Notes: generated from the letters alone by a model not told the origin. A DNA stretch of 64,000 nucleotides from Cytobacillus oceanisediminis 2691 (GCF_000294775.2 NZ_CP015506.1:4811501-4875500); one strand, 5' to 3'; shown: positions 51,395-59,651, counted from the stretch's first letter. Numbers and translations: made by a program.

Positions 51395-51438
51395 TATGAA
51401 CTCGCATTTTTGAAAAATTCAGACTTATAGAGGTGACT

Positions 51439-52509
51439 ATGATGCTTGGAATATCAGTTTATCTATCAGAGGAGCGCCAGCTTCAAAATGCAAAATGGAT
51501 TGAGCGGGCGGCTTCTCACGGCTTCACATCCATCTTCACTTCCCTCCATATTCCCGAAGATGACCACAGCACATATAAACAACTGCTTCAGAACCTCGGT
51601 GCTCTTGCAAAGCAGCATCAAATGGAACTCCTCGCCGACGTTTCCCCTCAGTCATTGGACCATCTAGGATTGGACTGGGGAACGCTCGATACTCTTCTTG
51701 AATGGGGTCTCTCCGGAATCCGGGCAGACTACGGCTTTACTTCTGAACAGATTGTAGAACTCTCTAAAAAAATGAAACTTGGAATCAATGCGAGCACTAT
51801 CTCTGCTGCAGAACTGCAGGAGTGGATGGAAGCGGGATTAAACGCCCATAATGTTGAAGCCTGGCATAATTTTTATCCGCGGCCTGAAACGGGTTTGGAT
51901 AAAGACTTTTTTATAGAGCGAAATCGGTTCCTTAAAAGAATGGGGATAACCACCATGGCGTTTGCGCCTGGTGACGCTGAACATCGCGGACCCATTTTCG
52001 CAGGGCTTCCTACTCTTGAGAAGCACCGGGGCTATCCACCCGCTGCGGCGGCGGCTGAATTGATGAACAGCTGCTATACAGACAAGGTGCTGATCGGTGA
52101 TCATTCAGTAAAAGACGGGACTCTTGCACAACTGGCGAAAATCGCCAATGCTACTGTGCCTCTCCGAATCGAGCTAATTGGCGGACAAACCTATGAGGAG
52201 CTTTTTAATAAACCTCATACAAATCGGATGGATCCTGCCCGGGATGTTGTAAGGTCAGTGGAATCAAGGTCATATGCTGGCCAAGGATCAAATAAATGGG
52301 AACCTATGAACCAGCTGGAACGTAAAAAAGGGAGTGTCACAGTTGATAATATCCTATACGGCCGCTACGCAGGCGAGATGCAGATTACTTTAGCAGATCT
52401 CCCCCGGGATGAACGCGTGAATGTGATCGCAAGAGTTATGGATGAGGATCTGCCACTCCTTGACCAGATCAAGGCAGGAACTAAATTTCAATTAATAGTG
52501 AGGGATTAA
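51439..52509 (+). CDS. mupG: 6-phospho-N-acetylmuramidase MupG (DUF871 family)
   Basis: 356-residue protein with an N-terminal TIM barrel (MLGISVYLSEE through about 240) and a C-terminal cyclophilin-like domain (from about 250), the DUF871 architecture. MupG of Staphylococcus aureus cleaves MurNAc-6P-GlcNAc to MurNAc-6P and GlcNAc. Location between the MurNAc transporter and the etherase supports the same role. GAGGTG before ATG decides the start at 51439 over the GTG at 51433. Two bases separate it from murQ. Confidence 0.9.
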   Translation: MMLGISVYLSEERQLQNAKWIERAASHGFTSIFTSLHIPEDDHSTYKQLLQNLGALAKQHQMELLADVSPQSLDHLGLDWGTLDTLLEWGLSGIRADYGFTSEQIVELSKKMKLGINASTISAAELQEWMEAGLNAHNVEAWHNFYPRPETGLDKDFFIERNRFLKRMGITTMAFAPGDAEHRGPIFAGLPTLEKHRGYPPAAAAAELMNSCYTDKVLIGDHSVKDGTLAQLAKIANATVPLRIELIGGQTYEELFNKPHTNRMDPARDVVRSVESRSYAGQGSNKWEPMNQLERKKGSVTVDNILYGRYAGEMQITLADLPRDERVNVIARVMDEDLPLLDQIKAGTKFQLIVRD

Positions 52510-52511
52510 CA

Positions 52512-53417
52512 ATGAATATTACAAAGCTAAATACCGAGCAGCGAAACCCTAAAACAATGGAAGTAGATTTAATGACAACCGAAGAAATTATTACAATCAT
52601 AAACCAGGAAGATGCGATTGTTCCAAATGCCATTGCAAGAGAAATTCCTCACATTGTAAAAGTGGTGGATGAAATTACGGATAGTTTTAAAAAAGGAGGC
52701 CGCTTGATTTACGTTGGTGCAGGCACCTCAGGACGCCTTGGCATTATCGATGCTTCAGAATGTCCGCCCACTTATGGAACGGACCCGGAAATGGTTGTCG
52801 GCATTATCGCCGGCGGCAAAGAAGCCATGACCGAGGCAGTTGAAGGCGCCGAGGATGACAGTGAACAGGGACGCCAGGATGTCGCAGATATTCATTTATC
52901 GGACAGGGATGTGCTTGTCGGCATTGCAGCGAGCGGCCGTACGCCGTATACAATCGGCGCTCTTCAATATGGAAATGAAGTCGGTGCTGTTACTGTTGCT
53001 GTTGCCTGCACTAAAGACTCCGAAATGGGGAGAATTGCAAAATATACGATAGCACCTATCACAGGGCCCGAAGTTGTTACAGGCTCTACAAGAATGAAAG
53101 CAGGCACTGCACAAAAGCTCGTCCTGAACATGTTAACAACAGCTTCCATGATCAAACTCGGAAAAGTATACGGCAATCTGATGGTGGATGTGCAGATGAC
53201 AAATGAGAAGCTGTTTAAACGTGCTGAAAATATCGTCAAAATGGCTACAGGTGCATCTGATGAAGAAGCCCAGACCGCTCTCAAAGAACAAAACCATAAT
53301 ACAAAGGCTGCGATTCTTCAAATTTTAACAGGATTAAAAGGTGAAGCAGCCGCCAGGCTTCTGAAAAAGCATAATGGTTATTTACGGGAAGCCATTGCGG
53401 AATATCATACTAAATAA
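52512..53417 (+). CDS. murQ: N-acetylmuramic acid 6-phosphate etherase
   Basis: 301 residues of the SIS fold. LIYVGAGTSGRLGIIDASE (about 59-77) is the sugar-phosphate site and PPTYG follows. It removes D-lactate from MurNAc-6P to give GlcNAc-6P, which NagA then deacetylates. A C-terminal UBA-like tail (from about 255) is present as usual. It is cotranscribed with mupG and ends at a terminator. Confidence 0.96.
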   Translation: MNITKLNTEQRNPKTMEVDLMTTEEIITIINQEDAIVPNAIAREIPHIVKVVDEITDSFKKGGRLIYVGAGTSGRLGIIDASECPPTYGTDPEMVVGIIAGGKEAMTEAVEGAEDDSEQGRQDVADIHLSDRDVLVGIAASGRTPYTIGALQYGNEVGAVTVAVACTKDSEMGRIAKYTIAPITGPEVVTGSTRMKAGTAQKLVLNMLTTASMIKLGKVYGNLMVDVQMTNEKLFKRAENIVKMATGASDEEAQTALKEQNHNTKAAILQILTGLKGEAAARLLKKHNGYLREAIAEYHTK

Positions 53418-53454
53418 TCAGATATATTGTATGAATTTCCCTTAAAACTCAAAT

Positions 53455-53496
53455 TAATAGGATAGAAAGCGTCCACCCGCCTTCTATCCTATTTTA
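53455..53496 (+). terminator. mupG-murQ terminator
   Basis: AATAGGATAGAAAG and CTTCTATCCTATT arms followed by TTAG; 12 base pairs with a loop of about 11 bases. It closes the murQ transcript just before the nagA regulatory region. Confidence 0.8.
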
Positions 53497-53511
53497 GTTG
53501 TATAGACCAAA
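53496..53511 (+). promoter_or_regulatory. Upstream NagR-type operator before nagA
   Basis: AGTTGTATAGACCAAA is, on the other strand, TTTGGTCTATACAACT, a dre-like site in inverted orientation 40 bp from the operator that overlaps the nagA -35. Two sites 40 bp apart (close to four helical turns) could support cooperative binding or looping. Confidence 0.55.
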
Positions 53512-53535
53512 ACACCAGAGAGAGTTAATTCTTTT

Positions 53536-53572
53536 AACTGGTATAGACATCTAAACACAAACCTTTTATAAT
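53536..53572 (+). promoter_or_regulatory. nagA promoter with NagR operator
   Basis: AACTGGTATAGACATCT (53536-53552) is a dre-type site. TAGACA (53544-53549) serves as -35, followed after exactly 17 bases by a perfect TATAAT (53567-53572). NagR bound here would block polymerase. GlcN-6P or GlcNAc-6P is the known inducer of the family. Confidence 0.8.
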
Positions 53573-53605
53573 AAAAGTATCATTCAAACGGAGATGAACT
53601 AAAAA

Positions 53606-54796
53606 ATGAGCCGTCTATTACTGAAAAACGCTAGAATTATTCTGGAAAACAGCATGATTGATCAAGGGTTTATTCTAATAGAGAAAGACCGAATCTTAAA
53701 AACTGGAACTTTGGAGGAGCTTCCTGCCATCCGCCAGGATACAGAAATCATAGAACTTTCCCCTGAGCATACAATCAGTCCGGGGTTTATTGATGTTCAC
53801 ATTCACGGCGCTGGCGGTGCGGATACAATGGATGCAACATTTGAAGCACTTAACACGATGGCCAGCGTGCTGCCTGAAGAAGGGACCACCAGCTTCCTGG
53901 CCACGACTATCACACAGGAAAAGGAAAAAATAGAAGGCGCGCTGATCAATGCAGCCCACTTTCAAAAAGAACAAAATACTCCTGGCCAGGCGGAAGTAAT
54001 CGGAATTCACCTGGAGGGCCCGTTTATTAACGAAGCAAGAGGTGGAGCCCAGCCGAAGGATCATATACTCGAGCCTGATATTGAACTTTTTAAGCGCTGG
54101 CAGGAAGCAGCAAATGGAACCATCAAGCTGATTACACTTGCACCTGAGAAAGCAAATGGCTATGAATTTATCCGCTACTTAAGTGAAAACGGTGTTGTCC
54201 CCTCAATCGGCCATAGCGATGCCATTTTTACAGAAATGGAGAAAGCTGTTCAGGCGGGAGCTAAGCAGGTGACTCACCTTTTTAACGGAATGAGAGGCAT
54301 GCATCACCGTGAACCTGGAGTAGCCGGCGCTTCGCTTTTATTCAAAGAATTGATAGTTGAAATGATTGCTGATGGAATCCATGTCCGGCCTGAAATGATC
54401 AAGCTTGCACTAAACGCCAAGGGCCCGGATGGAATGATCCTGATAACCGATTCCATGAGAGCAAAATGCCTGAAAAATGGACATTATGATCTTGGCGGAC
54501 AGGATGTAAAGGTCGAAAATGGCCAGGCACTGCTTGCTGACGGCACACTGGCTGGAAGTATTTTAAAAATGAAAGATTCCATTAAAAATATGATTGATTT
54601 TACTGATATTCAGCTGTCTGAAGCTGTCCAGCTTGCAAGCAGCAACCCGGCCAGACAGCTCAATATGTTTGACCGGAAAGGCAGCATTTCGGAAGGAAAG
54701 GATGCCGACCTGGTTGTACTCGATGAGAACCTTGAGGTTGCCATGACTTTCTGCAGAGGCGTCAAAGCCTTTGAACGCGAGGTGAAAAGACCTTGA
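53606..54796 (+). CDS. nagA: N-acetylglucosamine-6-phosphate deacetylase
   Basis: 396-residue amidohydrolase that deacetylates GlcNAc-6P. Metal-binding HxH is His65/His67 in GFIDVHIHGAGG; further ligands are in HLEGPF, GHSDA and HLFNGM; the catalytic Asp is in ILITDSM near 277. The start has CGGAGATG upstream. Its stop overlaps the TTG start of nagB. Confidence 0.97.
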   Translation: MSRLLLKNARIILENSMIDQGFILIEKDRILKTGTLEELPAIRQDTEIIELSPEHTISPGFIDVHIHGAGGADTMDATFEALNTMASVLPEEGTTSFLATTITQEKEKIEGALINAAHFQKEQNTPGQAEVIGIHLEGPFINEARGGAQPKDHILEPDIELFKRWQEAANGTIKLITLAPEKANGYEFIRYLSENGVVPSIGHSDAIFTEMEKAVQAGAKQVTHLFNGMRGMHHREPGVAGASLLFKELIVEMIADGIHVRPEMIKLALNAKGPDGMILITDSMRAKCLKNGHYDLGGQDVKVENGQALLADGTLAGSILKMKDSIKNMIDFTDIQLSEAVQLASSNPARQLNMFDRKGSISEGKDADLVVLDENLEVAMTFCRGVKAFEREVKRP

Positions 54797-55527
54797 AAAT
54801 CATTCGAACAGCCGATTATAACGATATGAGCCAAAAAGCTGCCCAGCTGATGATTGAAAAAATCCGGCAGCAGCCGGATCTGACATTAGGGCTTGCAACC
54901 GGCAGCACACCAAAAGGAGTTTATGCTGAACTGATTAAAGATCATCAAAAAAATGGCACTTCTTATGAAAAAATCACGACGATTAATTTGGATGAATATA
55001 TCGGCCTGCCTCCTTTCGACCCTAATAGCTACAGGCATTTCATGAATAGTGAACTATTTGATCATCTGGACATCCGGCTGGAAAACACTCACCTTCCAAA
55101 AGGAGCAGCAGAAGATATGCCACAGGAATGCGAACGGTATGAGCAGCTGATCAAGGATCTGGCAGATATCGATCTGCAGCTGCTGGGAATTGGACGCAAT
55201 GGACATATCGGCTTCAATGAACCCGGCACGTCTTTTCAAAGCCGTACGCATGTCGTGGACCTGGCTGAAAGTACACGTAAGGCGAACGCAAGGTTTTTCA
55301 ATTCTATTGAAGACGTTCCAGCCCAAGCGATTACTATGGGAATCGCTTCGATTCTTGATAGCCGGGAAATCATCCTGCTCGCTTCAGGTTCAGCCAAGGC
55401 AGAAGCTATCAGGCAACTGGTTTATGGAGAACCTGATGAACAGTTCCCCGCATCAGCTTTGAAGCTTCATGAGAATGTGACAATCATAGCCGATGAAGAA
55501 GCACTTAGTCTTGTCAGTAAGGATTGA
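54793..55527 (+). CDS. nagB: Glucosamine-6-phosphate deaminase
   Basis: 244 residues; converts GlcN-6P to fructose-6P and ammonia. ATGSTPKGVY (35-44) binds phosphate, Asp67 is in NLDEYIGL and the catalytic His in GIGRNGHIGFNEPG near 135. The start is TTG at 54793, eight bases after GAGGTG, and overlaps the nagA stop as TTGA. It feeds cell-wall amino sugars into glycolysis, whose lower part is also in this window. Confidence 0.96.
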   Translation: MKIIRTADYNDMSQKAAQLMIEKIRQQPDLTLGLATGSTPKGVYAELIKDHQKNGTSYEKITTINLDEYIGLPPFDPNSYRHFMNSELFDHLDIRLENTHLPKGAAEDMPQECERYEQLIKDLADIDLQLLGIGRNGHIGFNEPGTSFQSRTHVVDLAESTRKANARFFNSIEDVPAQAITMGIASILDSREIILLASGSAKAEAIRQLVYGEPDEQFPASALKLHENVTIIADEEALSLVSKD

Positions 55528-55559
55528 TGAGCACTACTAATAGTGATAGGAGAATTCCC

Positions 55560-56291
55560 ATGATCGATAAGCAATCACCCATCCCGATATATCACCAATT
55601 GGAAGAGTATATTAAACAATTAATAGAAAGCGGCATATTAAAGCCTGATGAAGCAATCCCTTCTGAGCGCGAGTATTCTGAGCAATACCAGATTAGCCGC
55701 ATGACAGTCAGACAGGCATTAAACAACCTTGTCAATGATGGCTATCTATACAGGCAAAAAGGGCGCGGAACTTTCGTCAACAAGCAGAAGGTCGAACAAA
55801 AGCTTCAGGGATTGACCAGCTTTACTGAAGATATGAAAGAGCGCGGCATGGTGCCGAGCAGCCGTCTGATTTCATTTGAAATCATCCCGGCCGAGCCGCA
55901 GCTGGCGAGAAAGCTTGATATAAAAGAATACACACCTGTTTATGAAATTAAACGGGTGCGTATGGCAGATAATCTGCCAATGGCGCTGGAAACTACCTGC
56001 CTGCCTGCTAATCTCGTTAAAGGGCTTACAGAAGAAATCATCAACAAGTCCCTTTACCAGCATATTGAAGAAAAATTGTCCCTGACCATCAGTGAAGCAA
56101 CCCAGCAAATTGAAGCTTCCATCGCTAAGGAAACGGAAGTAAACCACTTGCAGGTCGAATCCGGATCGCCTGTACTGCTTATTGTCCGAACTTCCTTTTT
56201 AGAGGATGGCACGCCTTTTGAGCTTGTCAAATCAGCATACCGCGCAGACCGCTATAAATTTGTTCATACGATGCAGCGCGCCGCAAAATAG
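55560..56291 (+). CDS. nagR: GntR/HutC-family repressor NagR (YvoA)
   Basis: 243 residues: winged-helix GntR domain (about 8-72, with SEREYSEQYQISRMTVRQALN) and a UTRA effector domain (about 85-235). In B. subtilis NagR represses nagP and nagAB and releases DNA on binding GlcN-6P or GlcNAc-6P. Candidate operators are at 49486, 53496 and 53536. The ATG at 55560 follows AGGAG; the earlier ATG at 55527 is not supported. Last gene of nagA-nagB-nagR. Confidence 0.96.
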   Translation: MIDKQSPIPIYHQLEEYIKQLIESGILKPDEAIPSEREYSEQYQISRMTVRQALNNLVNDGYLYRQKGRGTFVNKQKVEQKLQGLTSFTEDMKERGMVPSSRLISFEIIPAEPQLARKLDIKEYTPVYEIKRVRMADNLPMALETTCLPANLVKGLTEEIINKSLYQHIEEKLSLTISEATQQIEASIAKETEVNHLQVESGSPVLLIVRTSFLEDGTPFELVKSAYRADRYKFVHTMQRAAK

Positions 56292-56326
56292 GAGAAAGCC
56301 CATCAGGGTTTTCTCCTATTTTCATT
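56288..56326 (+). terminator. nagABR terminator
   Basis: AATAGGAGAAA and TTTTCTCCTATT arms with a loop of about 11 bases, then TTCATTTT, overlapping the nagR stop codon. Confidence 0.85.
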
Positions 56327-56398
56327 TTACCATGTCCTTTTGGAAGGTTTGTCCATATTATATACATGAGAATATTTTTTATTGAAAGGAGCGATTAG

Positions 56399-57064
56399 AT
56401 GAAAATCATACTGGATGCCGGGCATGGATACAGCACCTCCGGCAAACGGAGCCCTAACGGAATGAGAGAATATGAATTCAATCGGGCTGTTGCCGAACTA
56501 GCAAAGGAGTTGCTGGAAAGCTATCAAACCACAGTGGTTTCCTTTGCACACTCGGATGTACGGGACGTGCCGCTTGCCGAAAGGACCGAGCTGGCAAATA
56601 AACAAAACGCGGACTGCTATGTGTCCATCCATGCCAATGCTTACGGAACAGGCGGATGGAACAGTGCAGGCGGAATTGAGACATATGTCTACCCTTCAAA
56701 ACCTCGGGAAGCGCTGGCATTAGCCCAAAAGATACAGCGAAACTTAATCAGTTCTACAGGCTTGCGGGACCGGGGAGTCAAAACAGCTGATTTCCAGGTT
56801 CTTCGTGAGACAAAAATGACTGCTGTACTTGTGGAATGCGGGTTTATGACCAATAAAGAAGAAGCTTCCCTTCTCCGGACCCCTCTCTATCGAAAACGCT
56901 GTGCACAAGCCATAGTAAAAGCAATCGCCGAACAATACGGCTTGAGAAAGAATGATAAAATCAAACAATATAAAGTTCAAGTTGCATTTTCAGAAAAGCA
57001 GCTTGCCGAGAAACTTGCCGGGAGTCTGAAGAGGGACGGCTTTAATGCCACCATCATTGAATAG
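56399..57064 (+). CDS. N-acetylmuramoyl-L-alanine amidase (Amidase_3)
   Basis: 221 residues. The zinc amidase domain spans about 2-170 with ligands His9 (DAGHGY), Glu24 (MREYEFN) and His78 (SIHANA) and catalytic Glu146 (VECGFMTN). The last 40 residues (IKQYKVQVAFSEKQLAEKLA onward) resemble one half of a SPOR-like peptidoglycan-binding domain. There is no signal peptide, as in phage-type endolysins, so export would need a holin or lysis; it could be a domesticated prophage lysin. Its place after the MurNAc salvage genes suggests a wall-turnover role. Own promoter not identified; AAAGGAG at eight bases before ATG. Confidence 0.88.
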   Translation: MKIILDAGHGYSTSGKRSPNGMREYEFNRAVAELAKELLESYQTTVVSFAHSDVRDVPLAERTELANKQNADCYVSIHANAYGTGGWNSAGGIETYVYPSKPREALALAQKIQRNLISSTGLRDRGVKTADFQVLRETKMTAVLVECGFMTNKEEASLLRTPLYRKRCAQAIVKAIAEQYGLRKNDKIKQYKVQVAFSEKQLAEKLAGSLKRDGFNATIIE

Positions 57065-57097
57065 AAAAAAGCCAGCATCACGGATGCTGGCTTTTTA
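57064..57097. terminator. Bidirectional terminator between the amidase and yvlD
   Basis: AAAGCCAGCATC ACG GATGCTGGCTTT hairpin flanked by A and T tracts, between convergent genes. Confidence 0.9.
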
Positions 57098-57103
57098 ACG
57101 CAT

Positions 57104-57463
57104 TTACTTTTCCCTTGCCGGTTCGAGGATCGCTTTTTGAATGATCAGATTAACAATTGACATAATCACAGACACAAGAATCGCTGTGCCAAACCCGTCA
57201 ATTTCAAAAGAATCCCCCATAAAGCCATCTGTAATCATTAATGTAACAGCATTGATGACGAACAAAAACAGACCGAGCGTTAAAACAGTGACTGGCAGAG
57301 TTAATATAATCAGGATTGGTTTCACGAGAATGTTCAGGATGGAAAGCATGAAGCTGGCACCGATGGCAGCCCCAAATCCCGATAAGTAAAACGAATCCTT
57401 AAAAAAACCGGCGATCGCTACAAATAGGACCGCATTAATCAAAATTCCCAGAATCCATCTCAT
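57104..57463 (-). CDS. yvlD: Membrane protein YvlD (phage holin family 4)
   Basis: 119 residues with four hydrophobic helices (about 3-22, 27-47, 52-75 and 88-110), of the DUF360/holin-4 superfamily. In B. subtilis the yvlABCD operon responds to cell-envelope stress and YvlC/YvlD are membrane proteins without known activity. It starts three bases after yvlC. Holin-like function is only a family name. Confidence 0.85.
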   Translation of the reverse strand: MRWILGILINAVLFVAIAGFFKDSFYLSGFGAAIGASFMLSILNILVKPILIILTLPVTVLTLGLFLFVINAVTLMITDGFMGDSFEIDGFGTAILVSVIMSIVNLIIQKAILEPAREK

Positions 57464-57466
57464 TTT

Positions 57467-57661
57467 CTACAGCACCTCTTCATTAGGAAGCAAGAACACA
57501 AGCAGAGCATAAATGAGTGTCATTGGAAAAACGCCTGTTGTAAATAATAAAACAATGAAAATCACCCTGAGTACGGTAGGATCTATACCGATCGATTTTG
57601 ATAAGCCGCCCAATACCCCCGCTAATTTCCGGTTGCTGCGGGAGCGAACCAATTTATTCAC
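57467..57661 (-). CDS. yvlC: PspC-domain membrane protein YvlC
   Basis: 64 residues consisting of a PspC domain: basic N-terminus LVRSRSNRKLAGVLGGLSKS, the DPTVLRV motif and one long hydrophobic helix ending in FLLPNEEVL. PspC proteins take part in phage-shock-type membrane-stress responses. GGAGGGATT precedes the ATG. A dispersed repeat fills the gap to yvlB. Confidence 0.9.
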   Translation of the reverse strand: MNKLVRSRSNRKLAGVLGGLSKSIGIDPTVLRVIFIVLLFTTGVFPMTLIYALLVFLLPNEEVL

Positions 57662-57680
57662 AAAGAATCCCTCCTATCAA

Positions 57681-57820
57681 GAAAAGCGAAAGCCCCTTGC
57701 CCATCCCAGACCCCTCGAGGGGGCAGGCGCTCCTCCTAAAAAGCTGGCGCTTTTAGTCGTGCGATGATAAAGCTGTCGAGCGTTCCTTGTGGAGCTAGAC
57801 AGTAATGTTCAAAATTTTAT
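57681..57820. repeat. Dispersed repeat family 1, copy D
   Basis: Starts GAAAAGCGAAAGCCCC beside the yvlC ribosome binding site and ends GGAGCTAGACAGTAATGTTCAA. The inner GTCGTGCGATG and CTCCTCCTAAAAAGCTGG blocks are shared with copy C. Confidence 0.7.
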
Positions 57821-57851
57821 ACTATCTATCAACAGCCAAATTCCTTACGCT

Positions 57852-58961
57852 TTACCAGGCAGTTGACCGCTTGATCGTGATCGTACCTGTTTTTGAGTCA
57901 GCCCTCAGCTTGAGTCCGCTGCCGCTTTCTTTTACAGACTTGAAGCGCAGCATTTTCTGAATCACTTCGCTCTTTTCTTCTATAACTTCAATACCCTCAA
58001 TATCAGGGTGGAAACTGCCCAGATTGGTGCGAAGTTCTCCGCTGACAGCAGCGAAATCCGGAACAAACAAGTCGATGCTGCCCGTCGCTGCCTTCGCTTC
58101 GATCCATTCGCAGCGTTCATTTTCTGCCCTGCATGTTACATTTCCATTAAAAGATTGGAGTTCGGCTTTTTTGAAGTCTCCTTCAGCCAGAATTGCACCA
58201 TTCAACGTTTCGGCTTCTACATGATCAATTCGGCTTTTTTGAATGGTAATCTGCCCGTTGGCGGTTTCAGCCTCAACATTTTTACTGTTTAAATCACTAA
58301 CCGTAATCTTTCCATTGGCCGTTTTCGCTTTAAAGTTTTCCACTGTTAAGTTTTGACTTTCAATCGGGCCATTAAACATGCGGATTTTCACATTTTCATA
58401 TTCAGATCTTGGAATATAGATGACTGCTTCAAGCTTCATCCACTTTTGCTGACTGGAAAATCTCAGCCTTTGCCCCTCAATGGCAAAAATAACATCCTTC
58501 AGGAAATTTCTGCGTGCTTCATCCTGATTATCCACACGATAGACCTTAGCTTTGCATTCAACGCGGACATCACTTTGCTCCCATGGAATCACCTTAACTG
58601 TCCCATTGGCAACATCAATGTCCAGATCTTTTAAGTATGCGTCTGCATGCTGAAATATATGAGAGATCTCAACACTTTTCCCAAAATTAAAATCAAGATC
58701 GAGATCCTTCACTTTCTTAAATGCTGAATCTACAAAATCAATGATTTTTTCCTTGGCACTTTGTTGCTTTGAGCTGTATGGCTCACCCTTTTTAGCTTCT
58801 TCAAACTTAACCTCAGCAGATAGCTCCTTAATTAAATCCTCCTGCTTCTGTTCCATCGTCTGGTTTGTTTTTTCAAGCTGCTCCAGCAGAGTTAAAGCTT
58901 CGTCAACCGTAAGCTTTCCATCCTCGACCATTTTCAAAATACGTTTGCGTTCCTCTTTCAT
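57852..58961 (-). CDS. yvlB: YvlB, DUF4097 beta-strand repeat protein
   Basis: 369 residues. An N-terminal helical SHOCT-like segment (1-35, KRILKMVEDGKLTVDEALTL) precedes a linker and a right-handed beta-helix-like DUF4097 domain (about 100-365) with recurring A-N-G-x-I units (KTANGKITV, ETANGQITI, ETLNGAILA, QSFNGNVTC). No signal peptide is visible. Member of the stress-responsive yvl operon; biochemical role unknown. Confidence 0.88.
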   Translation of the reverse strand: MKEERKRILKMVEDGKLTVDEALTLLEQLEKTNQTMEQKQEDLIKELSAEVKFEEAKKGEPYSSKQQSAKEKIIDFVDSAFKKVKDLDLDFNFGKSVEISHIFQHADAYLKDLDIDVANGTVKVIPWEQSDVRVECKAKVYRVDNQDEARRNFLKDVIFAIEGQRLRFSSQQKWMKLEAVIYIPRSEYENVKIRMFNGPIESQNLTVENFKAKTANGKITVSDLNSKNVEAETANGQITIQKSRIDHVEAETLNGAILAEGDFKKAELQSFNGNVTCRAENERCEWIEAKAATGSIDLFVPDFAAVSGELRTNLGSFHPDIEGIEVIEEKSEVIQKMLRFKSVKESGSGLKLRADSKTGTITIKRSTAW

Positions 58962-58984
58962 TCTTTGGCCCTCCTCTATTATTT

Positions 58985-59299
58985 CTATTCTTGTATCAGG
59001 ACTTTTACCCCTTTAATGATATTCCAGATAAGTACAATTAATAGCAGAATGATCGTGATGCCCACAGCTGCAAGAAATAGGACCGGGATTTCCTGATCAT
59101 TTACTGTGAACTGGGTCACCCCAGCAAAAACAATAAACGGAACAGGAACCAGCGGAATCAAATGTGATAAGAATGCACTCTTGGCATGCCGCTTCACTTC
59201 CGTGTCTTCTGATGCAAAAAATACAATGAGCGGAAAAATAAATCCTGCGAACATAATGCTAAAATAGCTTAAGGCAGACAGAACCTTTCTTGTTTCCAT
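58985..59299 (-). CDS. yvlA: YvlA-like DUF4870 membrane protein
   Basis: 104 residues with three hydrophobic stretches (about 8-28, 44-65 and 73-98) and the DUF4870-type start KVLSALSYFSIMFAGFIFPL. It is 23 bases upstream of yvlB. The ribosome site AAAGGAG directly follows the end of a dispersed hairpin repeat. Function unknown. Confidence 0.82.
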   Translation of the reverse strand: METRKVLSALSYFSIMFAGFIFPLIVFFASEDTEVKRHAKSAFLSHLIPLVPVPFIVFAGVTQFTVNDQEIPVLFLAAVGITIILLLIVLIWNIIKGVKVLIQE

Positions 59300-59312
59300 T
59301 GTTTTCAGCTCC

Positions 59313-59462
59313 TTTATCGCAGTCTAACGGGCAGTAAGACCCCCACTTCAAGACTCAGAGAAACCAATGGAGGATAAGTGGGGGCAAACTGCCCGTAAAG
59401 GCCCGATTGGTTCAACTAACAATCAATGGGGATAAAAAAAACCCACTGATTGAAGTTTCACC
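59313..59462 (-). repeat. Dispersed repeat family 2 (covarying hairpins), copy upstream of yvlA
   Basis: First hairpin: outer ACGGGCAGT/ACTGCCCGT and inner CCCCCACTT/AAGTGGGGG. Second hairpin: CAATCAATGGG with CCCACTGATTG. It ends in TGCGATAAAGGAG, so the repeat itself supplies the Shine-Dalgarno of yvlA, and it begins one base after a TAA stop codon. Confidence 0.85.
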
Positions 59463-59543
59463 TTATCTGTCATACGGAAATGGAGCGCTAAAAGTTTCAG
59501 CCTCTTCTTCATTATAGAAAATCAAAGGAGCATTTTCCTCCAT
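59463..59543 (-). CDS. Possible 26-residue acidic protein upstream of yvlA
   Basis: Frame MEENAPLIFY then NEEEAETFSAPFPYDR, stop TAA at 59463-59465. The repeat copy that follows starts one base after this stop; the two other family-2 copies in the window also begin right after a stop codon (of hisG and gapA). This makes the frame likely to be a real coding end. The composition is protein-like. The start is uncertain: the ATG at 59543 has no good ribosome site, while GGAGG lies ten bases before an in-frame TTG at 59528. It would head the yvlABCD operon. No family is recognised. Confidence 0.45.
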   Translation of the reverse strand: MEENAPLIFYNEEEAETFSAPFPYDR

Positions 59544-59607
59544 ATTTCTAAAAATACATCTGCAGGCTGAGGGGTTCCATAGCCTCAAGTCGCATAGCTT
59601 TTTCTAT

Positions 59608-59640
59608 ATTAAAAACCGCCTTTCTTGAAAAGACGGTTTT
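59608..59640 (-). terminator. Terminator of the 114-residue protein gene
   Basis: AAAACCGTCTTT TCAAG AAAGGCGGTTTTT on the minus strand, 12 bases after the stop codon at 59652. Confidence 0.88.
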
Positions 59641-59651
59641 ATGATTATGTC

